Made by a program: the position numbers and the translations under genes | Part shown: one piece after another, positions 53,861 to 63,991 of the stretch | Layout: each line of letters starts with the position of its first letter | Position numbering within the stretch: position 1 is the first letter of the stretch | Assembly: GCA_017646625.1 (NCBI GenBank) | Contig: JAGCMF010000032.1 | Coordinates: 1 to 64,000 of the forward strand | DNA length: 64,000 nucleotides | Direction: 5' to 3' | DNA from: Alistipes sp. | GTDB taxonomy: Bacteria; Bacteroidota; Bacteroidia; Bacteroidales; Rikenellaceae | Notes under the pieces: model-generated | Databases searched by the model: none | The model's input: only the letters and a program-made list of their open reading frames with translations | What the model was told of the DNA's origin: nothing

Positions 53861-55699
53861 TTAAATGCCTAACTTCTTCAAATAATCCTTCAATGTCTCC
53901 AATACGTTGCTCTTAACATTGATGAAGTTTGTGATACCCTGTGCCTCAAGCTCGGCAGCGCATGCTGGAGCACCAGCAACAACAAGGATAGCCTTGTCGC
54001 CAAGAAGCTCCTTAACACGTGGTGCTACAGTTGCATAGTCATCATCCGATGCGCAGACAACAACAATCTCGGCCTTTGATGCCAAAGCTGCCTCTACACC
54101 CTCCTCAACAGACTTGAAGAATGTGTTATCCTCAACGCGGATACCAGCGCATGCGAAGAAGTTACATGAGAACTGTGCACGTGCACGTGCCATACCGAGA
54201 GTACCGCAAGTAAGCATGAATGCCTTTGGAGCCTTGCCTGAACGGTCAACCTTCATACGCATAGTCTCGAAGGCCATAGCGCCACGGTAAGGAACAAGTA
54301 CGTTACCCTCCTTAACCTCGCGTGTAACCTTGCACTCGCAGATAGCCTCGTCAGCAACCTCTGTAAAGTTAGGATACTGGTTTGCACCGAGCAAGATAAG
54401 ACGACGTGTAGCGATGCTCTTATCCTTGGCATCAGCAGAAGCCTTAACGCGGTTTACGATGAAGCCCTCGCCGAATGCTGCGATGTAGCCACCCTTCTCC
54501 TCGATCTCACGGAAGAGAGCCCACGCCTCACCAGCAATGCTCTTTGTGAGAGACTCGATGTAGTATGAACCACCAGCAGGGTCAATAACCTGGTCGAAGT
54601 GTGACTCATGCTTCAAGAGAAGCTGTGCGTTACGTGCGATACGCTTTGAGAACTCTGTAGGAGCCTCGAAAGAGTAGTCGAAAGGCAATACCTCGAGAGA
54701 GTGTACGCCAGCGATAGCTGCTGACATAGCCTCTGTAGTGCCACGCAACATGTTTACGTATGGATCGTAGACTGTCTGGTTCCATGTAGATGTAACAGCG
54801 TGAGCTACCATCTTGCATGAGCAATCCTTTGTTGGGTTGTAAGCCTTAACGATGTTAGCCCAGAGCATACGTGCTGCACGGAACTTGGCCATCTCGAGGA
54901 AGTAGTTAGCTGTTACAGCGAATGTGAAGCGTACCTTGCGTGCTACCTCGTCGATAGCAAGACCCTTCTCCATAAGCTTCACGAGGTACTCGTGTGCTGC
55001 AGAGAGAGTGAATGCGAGCTCCTCAACGATAGTAGAACCAGCGTTAGAGAATGTAGCACCTGATACGTTAACAACCTTCACGCGCTTGTAGTCTGCAGTA
55101 GCCTTAACAAGCTTTGCGATAGTCTCGAAGGCATCCTCCGCAAGAGTACCCTCTACAGAGAGGCCCTTAACGATAGGATCGATGCAGAAGTTGAGACGAA
55201 GAGCATCCTTCTCAACATCGGCATACTTTGCCAAAACCTTCTCTGCGAGAGCTGCGAGACCCTCAACGCTTGAGCCACAGAATGTGAGCTCAACAGCTGT
55301 AGGCACGATGTCCTTCAACAGTGCGTCAACATCTACCTCGCAAGCACAAGCCTTGCAGAAGCAGAAACCGAGTGAGTCAACACCCGAGTTGAGAAGCTTC
55401 AACGCCTCCTCATTTGCAGCCTTGGCGCACTCAACAGATATTGTCTGGTGTACACGCCATGTGTTGTCCTTCGATACACCACGTACGAAGGGGAAGTTGC
55501 CGGCCTCTGCGCCGAGATACTCTACCTCTGCGAGGTTCTCTGCACGGTAGTAAGGGCGAACGTTGAAACCCTCACCGGTCTTCCATACCAACTTGCGCTC
55601 ATAGTCAGCGCCCTTAAGGTCAGTTGTGATAACGGCCTCCCACTGCTCTGTTGAGACTGGTGGGAACTCCGCGAACAACTTTTCTTTGGTATTAGCCAT
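53861..55699 (-). CDS. mutA: Methylmalonyl-CoA mutase, small subunit
   Basis: The non-catalytic partner of MutB, 612 aa. It shares the barrel (for example TSTWNQTVYDPYVNMLRGTTEAMSAAIAG in parts) but its C-terminal domain lacks the DxHxxG cobalamin His, as expected for MutA. First gene of the mutAB operon. Confidence 0.95.
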   Translation of the reverse strand: MANTKEKLFAEFPPVSTEQWEAVITTDLKGADYERKLVWKTGEGFNVRPYYRAENLAEVEYLGAEAGNFPFVRGVSKDNTWRVHQTISVECAKAANEEALKLLNSGVDSLGFCFCKACACEVDVDALLKDIVPTAVELTFCGSSVEGLAALAEKVLAKYADVEKDALRLNFCIDPIVKGLSVEGTLAEDAFETIAKLVKATADYKRVKVVNVSGATFSNAGSTIVEELAFTLSAAHEYLVKLMEKGLAIDEVARKVRFTFAVTANYFLEMAKFRAARMLWANIVKAYNPTKDCSCKMVAHAVTSTWNQTVYDPYVNMLRGTTEAMSAAIAGVHSLEVLPFDYSFEAPTEFSKRIARNAQLLLKHESHFDQVIDPAGGSYYIESLTKSIAGEAWALFREIEEKGGYIAAFGEGFIVNRVKASADAKDKSIATRRLILLGANQYPNFTEVADEAICECKVTREVKEGNVLVPYRGAMAFETMRMKVDRSGKAPKAFMLTCGTLGMARARAQFSCNFFACAGIRVEDNTFFKSVEEGVEAALASKAEIVVVCASDDDYATVAPRVKELLGDKAILVVAGAPACAAELEAQGITNFINVKSNVLETLKDYLKKLGI

Positions 55700-55830
55700 A
55701 ATTGTTTTAGAGTTTAAAGTTTTTAAGTGTGTGATATATAATCTATTATATTCTTCCCGTCTGCTACATTACATCTCGCGCGCCACCACTCGAGCGCACC
55801 TCACGCCACGTATGCGCGCATAAAACACAA

Positions 55831-55862
55831 CAAAGTTACGAAATAGACTCCCGAAAAGCAAA
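55831..55862 (-). promoter_or_regulatory. Promoter of mutAB
   Basis: The minus strand reads TTTG (55862-55859), a 20-base spacer, TAACTTTG (55838-55831); leader of about 125 bases. The rest of the 318-base gap 55700-56017 holds only the divergent obgE promoter. Confidence 0.75.
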
Positions 55863-55964
55863 TTTTTTATAACTTTTTTCCATCTCACGACACCACTCAC
55901 CCCTCATCACACAACAGCACCACAGCACATTACCACCAACAGAACACCTTTTTCACACGCCCCA

Positions 55965-55995
55965 TTTCGCCATTCACTTTTTTTTACTACCTTTG
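55965..55995 (+). promoter_or_regulatory. Promoter of obgE
   Basis: TTTC (55965-55968), a 19-base spacer and TACCTTTG (55988-55995), 22 bases before the ATG. Confidence 0.7.
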
Positions 55996-56017
55996 TCCCC
56001 AAATATGCATTTAAGAT

Positions 56018-57034
56018 ATGGCAGGAAGTAACTTTGTTGACTACGTAAAGATATTTGCACGTTCAGGACATGGCGGTGCTGGCTCGTGTCACTTTCGTCG
56101 CGAGAAGTTTGTAGCCTTCGGTGGCCCCGATGGTGGCGATGGTGGTAAGGGTGGCAGCATCATCCTTCAGGGTGATAGCCAATATTGGACACTCATACAC
56201 CTGAAGTATAAGCGACACCAGTTTGCCGAGGATGGCGAGAATGGCCATGGCGCACGTTCTACGGGTGCTGATGCCAAGGATATCATCATACCTGTGCCCC
56301 TCGGAACTGTTGCAAAGCAGGTATTCACCGACGAGGAGACGGGAGAGACATACACAGAGGTTGTGGGCGAGGTGACAGCACATGGCGAGCAACTCGTACT
56401 ACTTAAGGGTGGTCGTGGAGGTCTTGGCAACTGGCACTTCCGCACAGCAACAAACCAGACACCCCGCTATGCACAGCCCGGCGAGGATGGTGCAGAGGGC
56501 GCCTTCATCCTCGAACTCAAGGTGTTGGCTGACGTAGGTCTCGTAGGCTTCCCTAACGCTGGTAAGTCGACACTCCTATCTGTCGTCTCGGCGGCCAAGC
56601 CAAAGATTGCCAACTATGCCTTCACGACGCTTGAGCCAAACCTCGGCATCGTATCGGTGCGTGATGACCACTCGTTTGTCATGGCCGACATCCCAGGTAT
56701 CATCGAGGGTGCACACGAGGGTCGCGGTCTTGGTACTCGTTTCTTACGACACATAGAACGTAACTCTGTGTTACTCTTCATGATTCCTGCCGATAGCGAC
56801 GATATTGCAGCGGACTATGATGTGCTTCTTGGCGAGCTCACGCAGTATAACCCCGAGTTGCTGGACAAGCAGCGTCTCTTGGCCATCACCAAGTGCGATA
56901 TGCTTGACGATGAACTCATTGAGCAGATGCGCGCCCATCTTCCCGAGGGCATTGAGTCTATCTTCATATCTTCGGTTGCCAACATGAACATCACGCAGCT
57001 AAAGGATATGCTCTGGCGAGCACTACAGGAGTAG
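56018..57034 (+). CDS. obgE: GTPase Obg/CgtA
   Basis: Ribosome-associated GTPase for 50S assembly and stress control. 338 aa: Gly-rich Obg fold with [21 protein letters not shown] (in parts) at residues 12-35, then the G domain with G1 [11 protein letters not shown] near 167, G3 DIPGIIEGA near 220 and G4 TKCD near 289. No C-terminal OCT extension, as usual for this lineage. Confidence 0.97.
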   Translation: MAGSNFVDYVKIFARSGHGGAGSCHFRREKFVAFGGPDGGDGGKGGSIILQGDSQYWTLIHLKYKRHQFAEDGENGHGARSTGADAKDIIIPVPLGTVAKQVFTDEETGETYTEVVGEVTAHGEQLVLLKGGRGGLGNWHFRTATNQTPRYAQPGEDGAEGAFILELKVLADVGLVGFPNAGKSTLLSVVSAAKPKIANYAFTTLEPNLGIVSVRDDHSFVMADIPGIIEGAHEGRGLGTRFLRHIERNSVLLFMIPADSDDIAADYDVLLGELTQYNPELLDKQRLLAITKCDMLDDELIEQMRAHLPEGIESIFISSVANMNITQLKDMLWRALQE

Positions 57035-57058
57035 ACAAACAGTATTGAGTATAAATAG

Positions 57059-57086
57059 AATAGGGGATGTCGTAACATCCCCTATT
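57059..57086. terminator. Bidirectional terminator, obgE / lipoprotein operon
   Basis: AATAGGGGATGT (57059-57070) and ACATCCCCTATT (57075-57086) form a perfect 12-bp stem between convergent genes. Confidence 0.9.
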
Positions 57087-57106
57087 CTATTACTATTTTG
57101 TAAGCG

Positions 57107-58390
57107 TTACTCCGGCTTGGTAGCATCCTTTGTAGTGCAAGACATACATGTGTATGTACCAGTAATCTTATTACCAAGATCATCCTCACAATCAAGAGTG
57201 ATAATGTAGCTATTATCAACATTATCAATAGTGATCTTACCACCAACTAACGGTGCACGGTCCAAATTGCCATAGTACTGACCATCGGTAACAAAATACC
57301 ATGAGCCAACAAACTGGTTGTTATCATCAACATCACCTGCCAAGAACGAACCCTTCTGGAGGTCATCCTCTTTGACGATACAGTTATACTCACCCCAAAC
57401 GGCAGACTCAACGTACTCTGTAGACTCTGTTGATATATCGAAAGTGAGCAAGTCTCCAGCGCCCTCGGGGACAACACTTACAACCCAACTACCGAAGCCC
57501 TTACCATAGAAGTCACCGTAATATGACATGTACATAGCACCACCAGTAGTATTTATAGTATAATCTTCAGTAAGCGTTGTATAGTAGTCTGGCTTTGGAA
57601 TCTCAATATAATCGAGCTTACGGCTACCCTCATATACTATACGATGAACATCCTGTGCCTGATTATTAAGCTGTACGATAACCTCAATACGGTCCTCTGT
57701 AACCTTCATAGCACCCTTGGTAAAGTGGTACTCCGCAATAGGACTACCCTGCTCTACATCAAGAAGCACGCTATAAGTGTATGAGAAGGTGTTAACCTCA
57801 CCATCCTGATATGTGCACTTATATGTACCACATGGGAGCTCAAGAGGATCGCTATAAGGTTCAGTTGAGTAGATATCGAAACGATAGTAATCGTCTACAT
57901 ATACATCGCCCCAACCTGTGGTTCCGTTCTTCGAAAGGATTACAAAGTAGTTGTATAGGCCAGCATATGGATCGAAGCTCTCGCCATTGAGGGCACCAGC
58001 CACGAACTCAACAGTAGGCACAAGACCCGCCTCCTGGTTCAAAGCAACCTCAAAAGACTTATCAGCATACCACACCTTAAGCGTTGCACTACGTGCAGAA
58101 GTGGTTGTATTCTGCTCCACCTCGAAGGTAATACTCTCGCCTACGGTTACATTCTTAACCCACGCCTCGGTTGCCGAAGCCTCTGGCTTCTTACCCTCAC
58201 TAACACCAGTGAGTGTGTACTCGACATCACAAGTCTCACCAATGAAGCTTATGCTCATCTCCGAGCCAGTGGTTGTAGTGAGAATTGGATTCTCATTAGG
58301 CTGTTCATTTGGTTTTTCATCATTAGAGGCCTGCTCGCATGACACAACAGTTACAAGTGCGGCAACCATCAACAAAAATACTCTTTTCAT
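57107..58390 (-). CDS. BACON-domain lipoprotein (third gene of a paralogous operon)
   Basis: 427-aa lipoprotein (MKRVFLLMVAALVTVVSC, Cys at 18). One BACON domain (about residues 40-125, with WVKNVTVGESITFEVEQN), then a beta-rich domain shared with the lipoproteins at 58408 and 62545, containing a strand near FDIYST and ending with CEDDLGNKITGTYTC. Likely surface glycan- or mucin-binding; the specific ligand is unknown. 17 bases downstream of its paralogue. Confidence 0.8.
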   Translation of the reverse strand: MKRVFLLMVAALVTVVSCEQASNDEKPNEQPNENPILTTTTGSEMSISFIGETCDVEYTLTGVSEGKKPEASATEAWVKNVTVGESITFEVEQNTTTSARSATLKVWYADKSFEVALNQEAGLVPTVEFVAGALNGESFDPYAGLYNYFVILSKNGTTGWGDVYVDDYYRFDIYSTEPYSDPLELPCGTYKCTYQDGEVNTFSYTYSVLLDVEQGSPIAEYHFTKGAMKVTEDRIEVIVQLNNQAQDVHRIVYEGSRKLDYIEIPKPDYYTTLTEDYTINTTGGAMYMSYYGDFYGKGFGSWVVSVVPEGAGDLLTFDISTESTEYVESAVWGEYNCIVKEDDLQKGSFLAGDVDDNNQFVGSWYFVTDGQYYGNLDRAPLVGGKITIDNVDNSYIITLDCEDDLGNKITGTYTCMSCTTKDATKPE

Positions 58391-58407
58391 ACCGATATCA
58401 ATAGTTT

Positions 58408-59754
58408 TTAGTTAGTTCCTGACTGATTCTGACGATCCGAGATAACACCCTCGAATGTACCCTTGATATTATTACCATTATCATCAATACCATCAATTGT
58501 GATTGTACAGTTTGTAGCACCATCACCCTCAACCTTAATGGTACCGCCCTTAATAGGTGTAATCTCCTCAAGCACCATACCAGTCTCCGCATCGAAATAC
58601 ATATACCACGCATTTAGCTGTGTGCTATCCTCACGCCAGCGACCCGCAGGGAATGTATAGTCCCATGACTCGGCAGTAGGATCGGTAAGCGTATACTCGC
58701 CATAGAAGCCTGTTGGATTGCTAAAGCCACCAAGAGAGGTGGGCACAATAAGGTTCATAAGAAGGTATATGCCCGAGAATGGTCGTTTTGTCTCGATCAT
58801 ATGCAAGAACCACACATCGTTGCCACTGTAGAACCAGTCACCACGATAGTAGGCAGAGATATCACCATCCTTAACATCAAACTCTATATCAGAGGTATGC
58901 TCGCTAATGGGTGACATGTCGGCAAATGTAGGCTCGGAGAACTTCTCCATAACTGGGCTACCATGGTACTCAACACGGTGAACCTCACCTGTTGTCATGA
59001 CGACATCCGCCACGATACCATCCTCGGTAACAGTCACTGTAGCACTCGAGTAACCCTTAACCACGGCGTTACCCTTGCTATCATCATAGAGGTAGCTGGC
59101 ATCTTTATTACCATCAATAGTACCAGGATTACCTGTGCTACGGTGGTCGATGTTATAGACACCCAGAGGCACTCTCTGTGGGTTGTTAAACTCACCACAT
59201 ACATCAGAGTATAGGTCGAAGCGATACTCCGTAGCGCCAACAGGAGGATATGTCACCATATAGGGTTGCATATCAGAGAGGATGACGTAGTAGTTGCAGC
59301 CTGTGACAGTGCCATTATCAAGGATGAACCTGCTGTAGTACACACCTCCAAGATGTGTCGCAGTAAAGACCTTTTCAACATGTACGGGGGCAGCCTGCTG
59401 AATCATAACCTTGAAGTTCTGGTCGCCACAGCTAACAGTCATAAGTTCGCTACGTGCATCACCCTCATTAGGCAACACCGTGAAGGTGATACGATTGTCA
59501 TCAGTGCTCACGATGTTTGTGATCCAGTCAACGGCAACGGTAGCTGTAACCGTAGGCTTCGCAGTAACACGTGTAGACTCCAATGTATATGTTATCTCAC
59601 CATTGGCACCCTCGGCGGGGAAGTCCATCACAGAGGCAGAAGTACGCACTAAAGTGAAGTCGTTTCGTGTATCGTTCTCATTACCCTGATTCTCACAGGC
59701 CGTGAAGATGACAGCAACAAGTGCCATCAACGCAAATACCCTTTTCATATCCAT
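58408..59754 (-). CDS. BACON-domain lipoprotein (second gene of the operon)
   Basis: 448-aa lipoprotein (MKRVFALMALVAVIFTAC). One BACON domain (about residues 35-120: SASVMDFPAEGANGEITYTL, then VDWITNIVSTDDNRITFTV), then the same ~300-residue beta-rich domain as its downstream neighbour, with FDLYSDVCGE, VHRVEYHGS and a final DDNGNNIKGTFEG. An alternative start is two codons later (59748). Ligand unknown. Confidence 0.8.
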   Translation of the reverse strand: MDMKRVFALMALVAVIFTACENQGNENDTRNDFTLVRTSASVMDFPAEGANGEITYTLESTRVTAKPTVTATVAVDWITNIVSTDDNRITFTVLPNEGDARSELMTVSCGDQNFKVMIQQAAPVHVEKVFTATHLGGVYYSRFILDNGTVTGCNYYVILSDMQPYMVTYPPVGATEYRFDLYSDVCGEFNNPQRVPLGVYNIDHRSTGNPGTIDGNKDASYLYDDSKGNAVVKGYSSATVTVTEDGIVADVVMTTGEVHRVEYHGSPVMEKFSEPTFADMSPISEHTSDIEFDVKDGDISAYYRGDWFYSGNDVWFLHMIETKRPFSGIYLLMNLIVPTSLGGFSNPTGFYGEYTLTDPTAESWDYTFPAGRWREDSTQLNAWYMYFDAETGMVLEEITPIKGGTIKVEGDGATNCTITIDGIDDNGNNIKGTFEGVISDRQNQSGTN

Positions 59755-59790
59755 ATTTATAGGTTTTAAGATTTAGCTTATCAACTCCTA

Positions 59791-61449
59791 CTATTTGTAC
59801 TCGATTGGTCTATTCTGGCCAATCTCACACATAGTAGTATATACCACCTCGTACTTATTGTCATGCTCCTTGCTTGGCGCCGAGAGAACTACAATAAACT
59901 TCATGTTATCTACATTCCATGAAGCATTGCTCTTCATTGGCAACTCAAACACCTTACGTGATGTCTCGTTAGCAAGCAAATAACCCCAATCGAGGCCCGA
60001 TATATCGCTACTTGATATTGGAGTAAGGCTATAGCGTATTACATCGTGGTGCTCATTCATCCATGACTCTGTAGCACCAGACTGACTCTCTGTGATGCCA
60101 TCTTCGAGCATCCATACGGCAATACGATAAGACTGCGTTACTGAAGTCTTAAGCTCGGCACTTATAATGAGGTTATCGCCATCGATGACAGAGGCGATAG
60201 ATACAGCAGCCTCGGCGATATCCTTACGCACCACATCTGTCTGACTCTTCACCGTTGTGGTACCAGCACAGAAGTCATGCTGGAGGTTAAACGTTGCAGA
60301 GGGGTAGCCCGAGAATGGCATGTAACTTTTCTTGCACACCTCTTTAAAGTAGCTCTCAAATATAGAGTTATCCGCCGAGTAACACATGCCTGAAGAGTTA
60401 TACGAGTGCGAGTAAATAATATTTATCGAACCGTTATAGTATGGATCCTCCGACATCTCCTTGAGCATCTTCTTCATACCTGGACAGTTAGGGCAATTCA
60501 CACCTGTATGATTTATGATAAGTGTACGGTGGTTGAAGTTGAAATTGTCAGGCTCGGTATCTGCCACGAAGTCGGGAGTGGCAGCGGGAACAACATTGAT
60601 TGTGAGCACACGCGAACGCTTGCCATTATACTGCGCATAGTATACATACTCACCCATCTGGTCATATGTAATAGGATTAGACACCTCCTCGTGTGTATTG
60701 TAGTCATAAATCTTCGACTCGGCGGTTACATCCTCGGCATTGAATATCACAGTGAACGACAAAGGCTCACCAACACGCACATTCTTACTACTTGCAACAA
60801 GCTCCAGCTCGTTAGCCGCACCTGCCTGTATCACCTTTACTGTTACCTTCTGACCCTCAAATGTCACATCGATGCTACCTGTACGCTTTGACGTAGAGCT
60901 ATTCTTCTCCACCTTGAAGTCGATACTCTCTGCCTCGACGCTTATGTCAGTTATCCAAGCAGCAGATGGTGTAGCATCAGGGAGAAGCTCATCTACATTA
61001 TCCTCAATGGTATAGAGAATCTTGCCACTGCCACCCACAGCTGTAAAGTTCATGTTGCGCTCCGATGTAATTTTTAGTGATGTCTCACCGCTACCGCCCG
61101 TAGCGCTGCTCTGCATGACACTCACAGCGATGCTATCTGTATCGTACGTAAGTGTTATCTTACCCACACGTGACTGCGATGTGGTGTTTGCCGCAACTGA
61201 GAATGTAACACTCTCGCCGCACGCTATGTTGCTAATCCAATCAACATCAACTTCAGCCTTAAGCTCTGCACCCTCCACGGGAGTGATAATCTTGTAGGTG
61301 ATCTCACCACTACACTCGTCTGCACCAACGTTAATTACACTCGATGATGTAACCTCTAACTTGGATGTTGGATTAAGATGCTGATCACCATTCTCACACG
61401 CAACAAAAAGCATCGCAAGACAACCAACTAAAGCAAAAATCTGTTTCAT
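59791..61449 (-). CDS. Lipoprotein with tandem BACON domains and an Omp28-like domain
   Basis: 552-aa lipoprotein (MKQIFALVGCLAMLFVAC). Two BACON domains (residues ~30-115 and ~120-210), an Ig-like strand region (~215-295), then an Omp28-related domain (~305-540) with a thioredoxin-like CPNC in NHTGVNCPNCPGMKKML and FSGYPSATFNLQHDF further on. Omp28-type proteins are outer-membrane-associated in Porphyromonas and relatives. First gene of a three-gene operon. Confidence 0.82.
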   Translation of the reverse strand: MKQIFALVGCLAMLFVACENGDQHLNPTSKLEVTSSSVINVGADECSGEITYKIITPVEGAELKAEVDVDWISNIACGESVTFSVAANTTSQSRVGKITLTYDTDSIAVSVMQSSATGGSGETSLKITSERNMNFTAVGGSGKILYTIEDNVDELLPDATPSAAWITDISVEAESIDFKVEKNSSTSKRTGSIDVTFEGQKVTVKVIQAGAANELELVASSKNVRVGEPLSFTVIFNAEDVTAESKIYDYNTHEEVSNPITYDQMGEYVYYAQYNGKRSRVLTINVVPAATPDFVADTEPDNFNFNHRTLIINHTGVNCPNCPGMKKMLKEMSEDPYYNGSINIIYSHSYNSSGMCYSADNSIFESYFKEVCKKSYMPFSGYPSATFNLQHDFCAGTTTVKSQTDVVRKDIAEAAVSIASVIDGDNLIISAELKTSVTQSYRIAVWMLEDGITESQSGATESWMNEHHDVIRYSLTPISSSDISGLDWGYLLANETSRKVFELPMKSNASWNVDNMKFIVVLSAPSKEHDNKYEVVYTTMCEIGQNRPIEYK

Positions 61450-61488
61450 TTGTTACTTATATTTGATTTAAAAAACAATTTCACAATA

Positions 61489-61496
61489 CAAAGGTA
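61489..61496 (-). promoter_or_regulatory. -7 box of the lipoprotein operon
   Basis: The minus strand reads TACCTTTG, 39 bases before the start at 61449. GTTG rather than TTTG stands at the -33 position. Confidence 0.6.
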
Positions 61497-61561
61497 ATAC
61501 ATTATTTAATATAGACAACACCCCATAACCCTACATCACTCGATATATTCATATTTTTTTA

Positions 61562-61569
61562 TACCTTTG
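61562..61569 (+). promoter_or_regulatory. -7 box of the glycosyltransferase gene (leaderless)
   Basis: TACCTTTG ends five bases before the ATG at 61575, so transcription should begin at or within a base or two of the start codon. Confidence 0.65.
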
Positions 61570-61574
61570 CCTCC

Positions 61575-62468
61575 ATGATTGAGATTTCATTAATAGTAGC
61601 CACATATAACCGTGCAGAGCAACTGCTCGTAACCCTATCTTCGGTTGCGGCACAACAGACGGCACCACAACGCTGGGAGTGTATCATTGTTGATAATAAC
61701 TCCACGGATGACACACGCCAGCGCGTAGCGAGTTTCATCGCGGAACACCCCGACAGAAACATACGCTACCACTTTGAGCCACAACAGGGTCTCTCTCATG
61801 CTCGTAATGCCGGCATCGGCATTGCGCAGGGCGACATAATAGCCTTTGTTGATGACGACGAACGCATCGCCGAGGGCCTCTTCGATGCCTACCTATCCCT
61901 CTTCGCGGAGCATAGCGACGCCATGGCTGCTGGTGGTCGTGTAATCGCCGAGTACCCCACAGGACGACCACTATGGATGTCGCGATACACCGAACGCCCC
62001 ATAGCCAACCCCATAGACTTCGGCACAGAGGTGCGCCCCTACCCCACAGGAGCAATACCCGCAGGTGGCAACATGGCATTCCGCAGCGAGGTATTCAGTC
62101 GTATAGGCCTCTTTGACACCACATTAGGTCGCAGTGGCAAGAGCCTCATTGGTGGCGAGGAGAGTGACCTCTTTGAACGCATCGCCAAGGAGCATATGGC
62201 ATGCTACTACACCCCCGGTGCAGCGATACACCACATCATACCCGCCGCAAAGCTCACACCCGACTACTTCGCACGGCTGTCGCTAAACACCGGCATCAGC
62301 CAGCGTCGTCGTGCCACGATACACAAGCGCCGCATGGCTCTCTACCTCGGGGAGGTGGCAAAGTGGTGTGCAACACTCCTACTATGTCTCGTACATAGCC
62401 CTGCGCAGTCACGATACCTGATAAAGATGCGCTACAACATCACGAAGGGCATTTTACGCAGCGAATAG
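61575..62468 (+). CDS. Family 2 glycosyltransferase
   Basis: A 297-aa GT-A-fold glycosyltransferase: SLIVATYNRAEQLLVTL (nucleotide-binding start), VDNNSTDDT, QQGLSHARNAGI, the DDD metal motif in FVDDDERIAEG near residue 95, and GGEESDLFERI as the acceptor-side ED motif near 195. A hydrophobic C-terminal stretch may associate with the membrane. Transfers an unknown sugar to a glycan or lipid. It is isolated among lipoprotein genes, not part of a visible polysaccharide cluster. Confidence 0.88.
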   Translation: MIEISLIVATYNRAEQLLVTLSSVAAQQTAPQRWECIIVDNNSTDDTRQRVASFIAEHPDRNIRYHFEPQQGLSHARNAGIGIAQGDIIAFVDDDERIAEGLFDAYLSLFAEHSDAMAAGGRVIAEYPTGRPLWMSRYTERPIANPIDFGTEVRPYPTGAIPAGGNMAFRSEVFSRIGLFDTTLGRSGKSLIGGEESDLFERIAKEHMACYYTPGAAIHHIIPAAKLTPDYFARLSLNTGISQRRRATIHKRRMALYLGEVAKWCATLLLCLVHSPAQSRYLIKMRYNITKGILRSE

Positions 62469-62491
62469 TTTTAAAATAAGAATATTATACC

Positions 62492-62499
62492 TACATTTG
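62492..62499 (+). promoter_or_regulatory. -7 box of the last lipoprotein gene
   Basis: TACATTTG lies 45 bases before the ATG at 62545; the -33 element is weak. Confidence 0.55.
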
Positions 62500-62544
62500 C
62501 ACCCTCATTAATAGGAATAATTATAAACCTTAAATATCTAATTT

Positions 62545-63867
62545 ATGAAGATTAAGAATCTTTTTATGATGTTGCTTGCCTTGCCTTTGGCATTTGTGGC
62601 ATGCGACAACACAAACGACACTCCAGTGACACCCAACACCCCAAAGTATGACATCGAGATGGAGATGGCTGCTGCGGTGCAGGTGCCAAGCGAGACTAAC
62701 GGCCTTAAGGATAGCGAGTTCTACATCGTATTTGGCGACGAGGCAGAGACTACGATGCTAACCATCACCCTTGTGAACGCTAAAGGCGAGACTACCATCG
62801 AGGCTGGCACATACACAAACGCTAACGGAGGTATTCTCCTTGGCTATAGCGGTCTTAAGATCAACGATAAGCCTGTTGCCTTCAGCGAGGCATCTGCCAT
62901 CGTGACACTCAATGGCGAGAACTTCGCTTTCGACATCACAGCAAAGACCGTAGAGGATAAGAAGTGCCACTTCACATACAACGGCCCTATCTACAGCATG
63001 GGCAGTGAGGATGATGAGACAGAGAAGAGTATCGTAAACAATAACTTCGCATGTGGCTTTACCGAGGGTAGCGGCAACATTGCAAACAACTACTACGTGG
63101 TGCTTGCAAATGTCAAGATCAACGACAACATGGATGCTGCCAATGCTACATACTGCATCTTCGACCTATACTCAAGCGTCAATAGCGGCACAGTACCTAA
63201 CGGCACATACACCCTCGATAGCAAGAATAGCGGTAAGGCGGGTACTACAGGCGCTGAATACACATACGTATACAACACCGACAGCAATGGTAAGTATGAG
63301 TCTCTCGTAGAGTTCACCGAGGGCACCGTTACAGTCTCTGACAAGAAGATTGAGGCTGTGATGACAACTGCCGAGGGTGTGACATATACAATCATCTATG
63401 AGGGCTCACTAACCTTCGATGCTATCTCTACACTCTCTGATGACCTATACCTCGACTCAACGACTATCGACATCGTTACAAAACAGCACGAGTGGAGTGA
63501 TGCCTCACTTACAAACTGGACAATAGAGCTCTTCGATGACTTTGACGCAAAGAGTGGTCTATACATGGTTGTAGACATCATCTGCGATGCTAATGCAAGC
63601 GACTACTCTGGCACATACAATGCATCGTACATGGGTAATGTAAACTCATTCTTCCCAGGTAGCGTTGACGAGGGATATCTTGTTGGTAGCTACCTTACTA
63701 TGTTGCTCAACAACAACCCTACAGACACTAACGCACCCATCTCAACAGGCTCTATCACCATCGTATGCAATGCCGATGGCACAGAGACCTTCACCTTCAA
63801 CTGCGAGGATGATAAGGGCAACAAGATTACTGGCACACTCACAGGCTCACGTGTAGCTTTAAACTAA
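62545..63867 (+). CDS. Lipoprotein paralogous to those at 57107 and 58408
   Basis: 440-aa lipoprotein (MKIKNLFMMLLALPLAFVAC, Cys at 20). No clear BACON domain. It carries two tandem versions of the beta-rich domain: an N-terminal partial one (residues ~35-160) and a full C-terminal one (~165-435) with FDLYSSVNSGTVPNGTYTL, VTYTIIYEGS and the ending CEDDKGNKITGTLTG, shared with the minus-strand operon. Ligand unknown. Confidence 0.78.
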   Translation: MKIKNLFMMLLALPLAFVACDNTNDTPVTPNTPKYDIEMEMAAAVQVPSETNGLKDSEFYIVFGDEAETTMLTITLVNAKGETTIEAGTYTNANGGILLGYSGLKINDKPVAFSEASAIVTLNGENFAFDITAKTVEDKKCHFTYNGPIYSMGSEDDETEKSIVNNNFACGFTEGSGNIANNYYVVLANVKINDNMDAANATYCIFDLYSSVNSGTVPNGTYTLDSKNSGKAGTTGAEYTYVYNTDSNGKYESLVEFTEGTVTVSDKKIEAVMTTAEGVTYTIIYEGSLTFDAISTLSDDLYLDSTTIDIVTKQHEWSDASLTNWTIELFDDFDAKSGLYMVVDIICDANASDYSGTYNASYMGNVNSFFPGSVDEGYLVGSYLTMLLNNNPTDTNAPISTGSITIVCNADGTETFTFNCEDDKGNKITGTLTGSRVALN

Positions 63868-63889
63868 CCGATCACCCATAACACCATAT

Positions 63890-63917
63890 AAAGGGTTCTC
63901 CACACGGAGAGCCCTTT
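63890..63917 (+). terminator. Terminator of the last lipoprotein gene
   Basis: AAAGGGTTCTCC (63890-63901) with GGAGAGCCCTTT (63906-63917), one wobble, 22 bases after the stop. Confidence 0.8.
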
Positions 63918-63960
63918 GTGTATTGCCACTGATGCCATTTCACGGTTTTTTACATCATTT

Positions 63961-63991
63961 TTTGCGCATTAAGAAAATTTATATACCTTTG
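63961..63991 (+). promoter_or_regulatory. Promoter of a gene beyond the window
   Basis: TTTG (63961-63964), a 19-base spacer and TACCTTTG (63984-63991): exact consensus directed out of the right edge. Confidence 0.75.
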
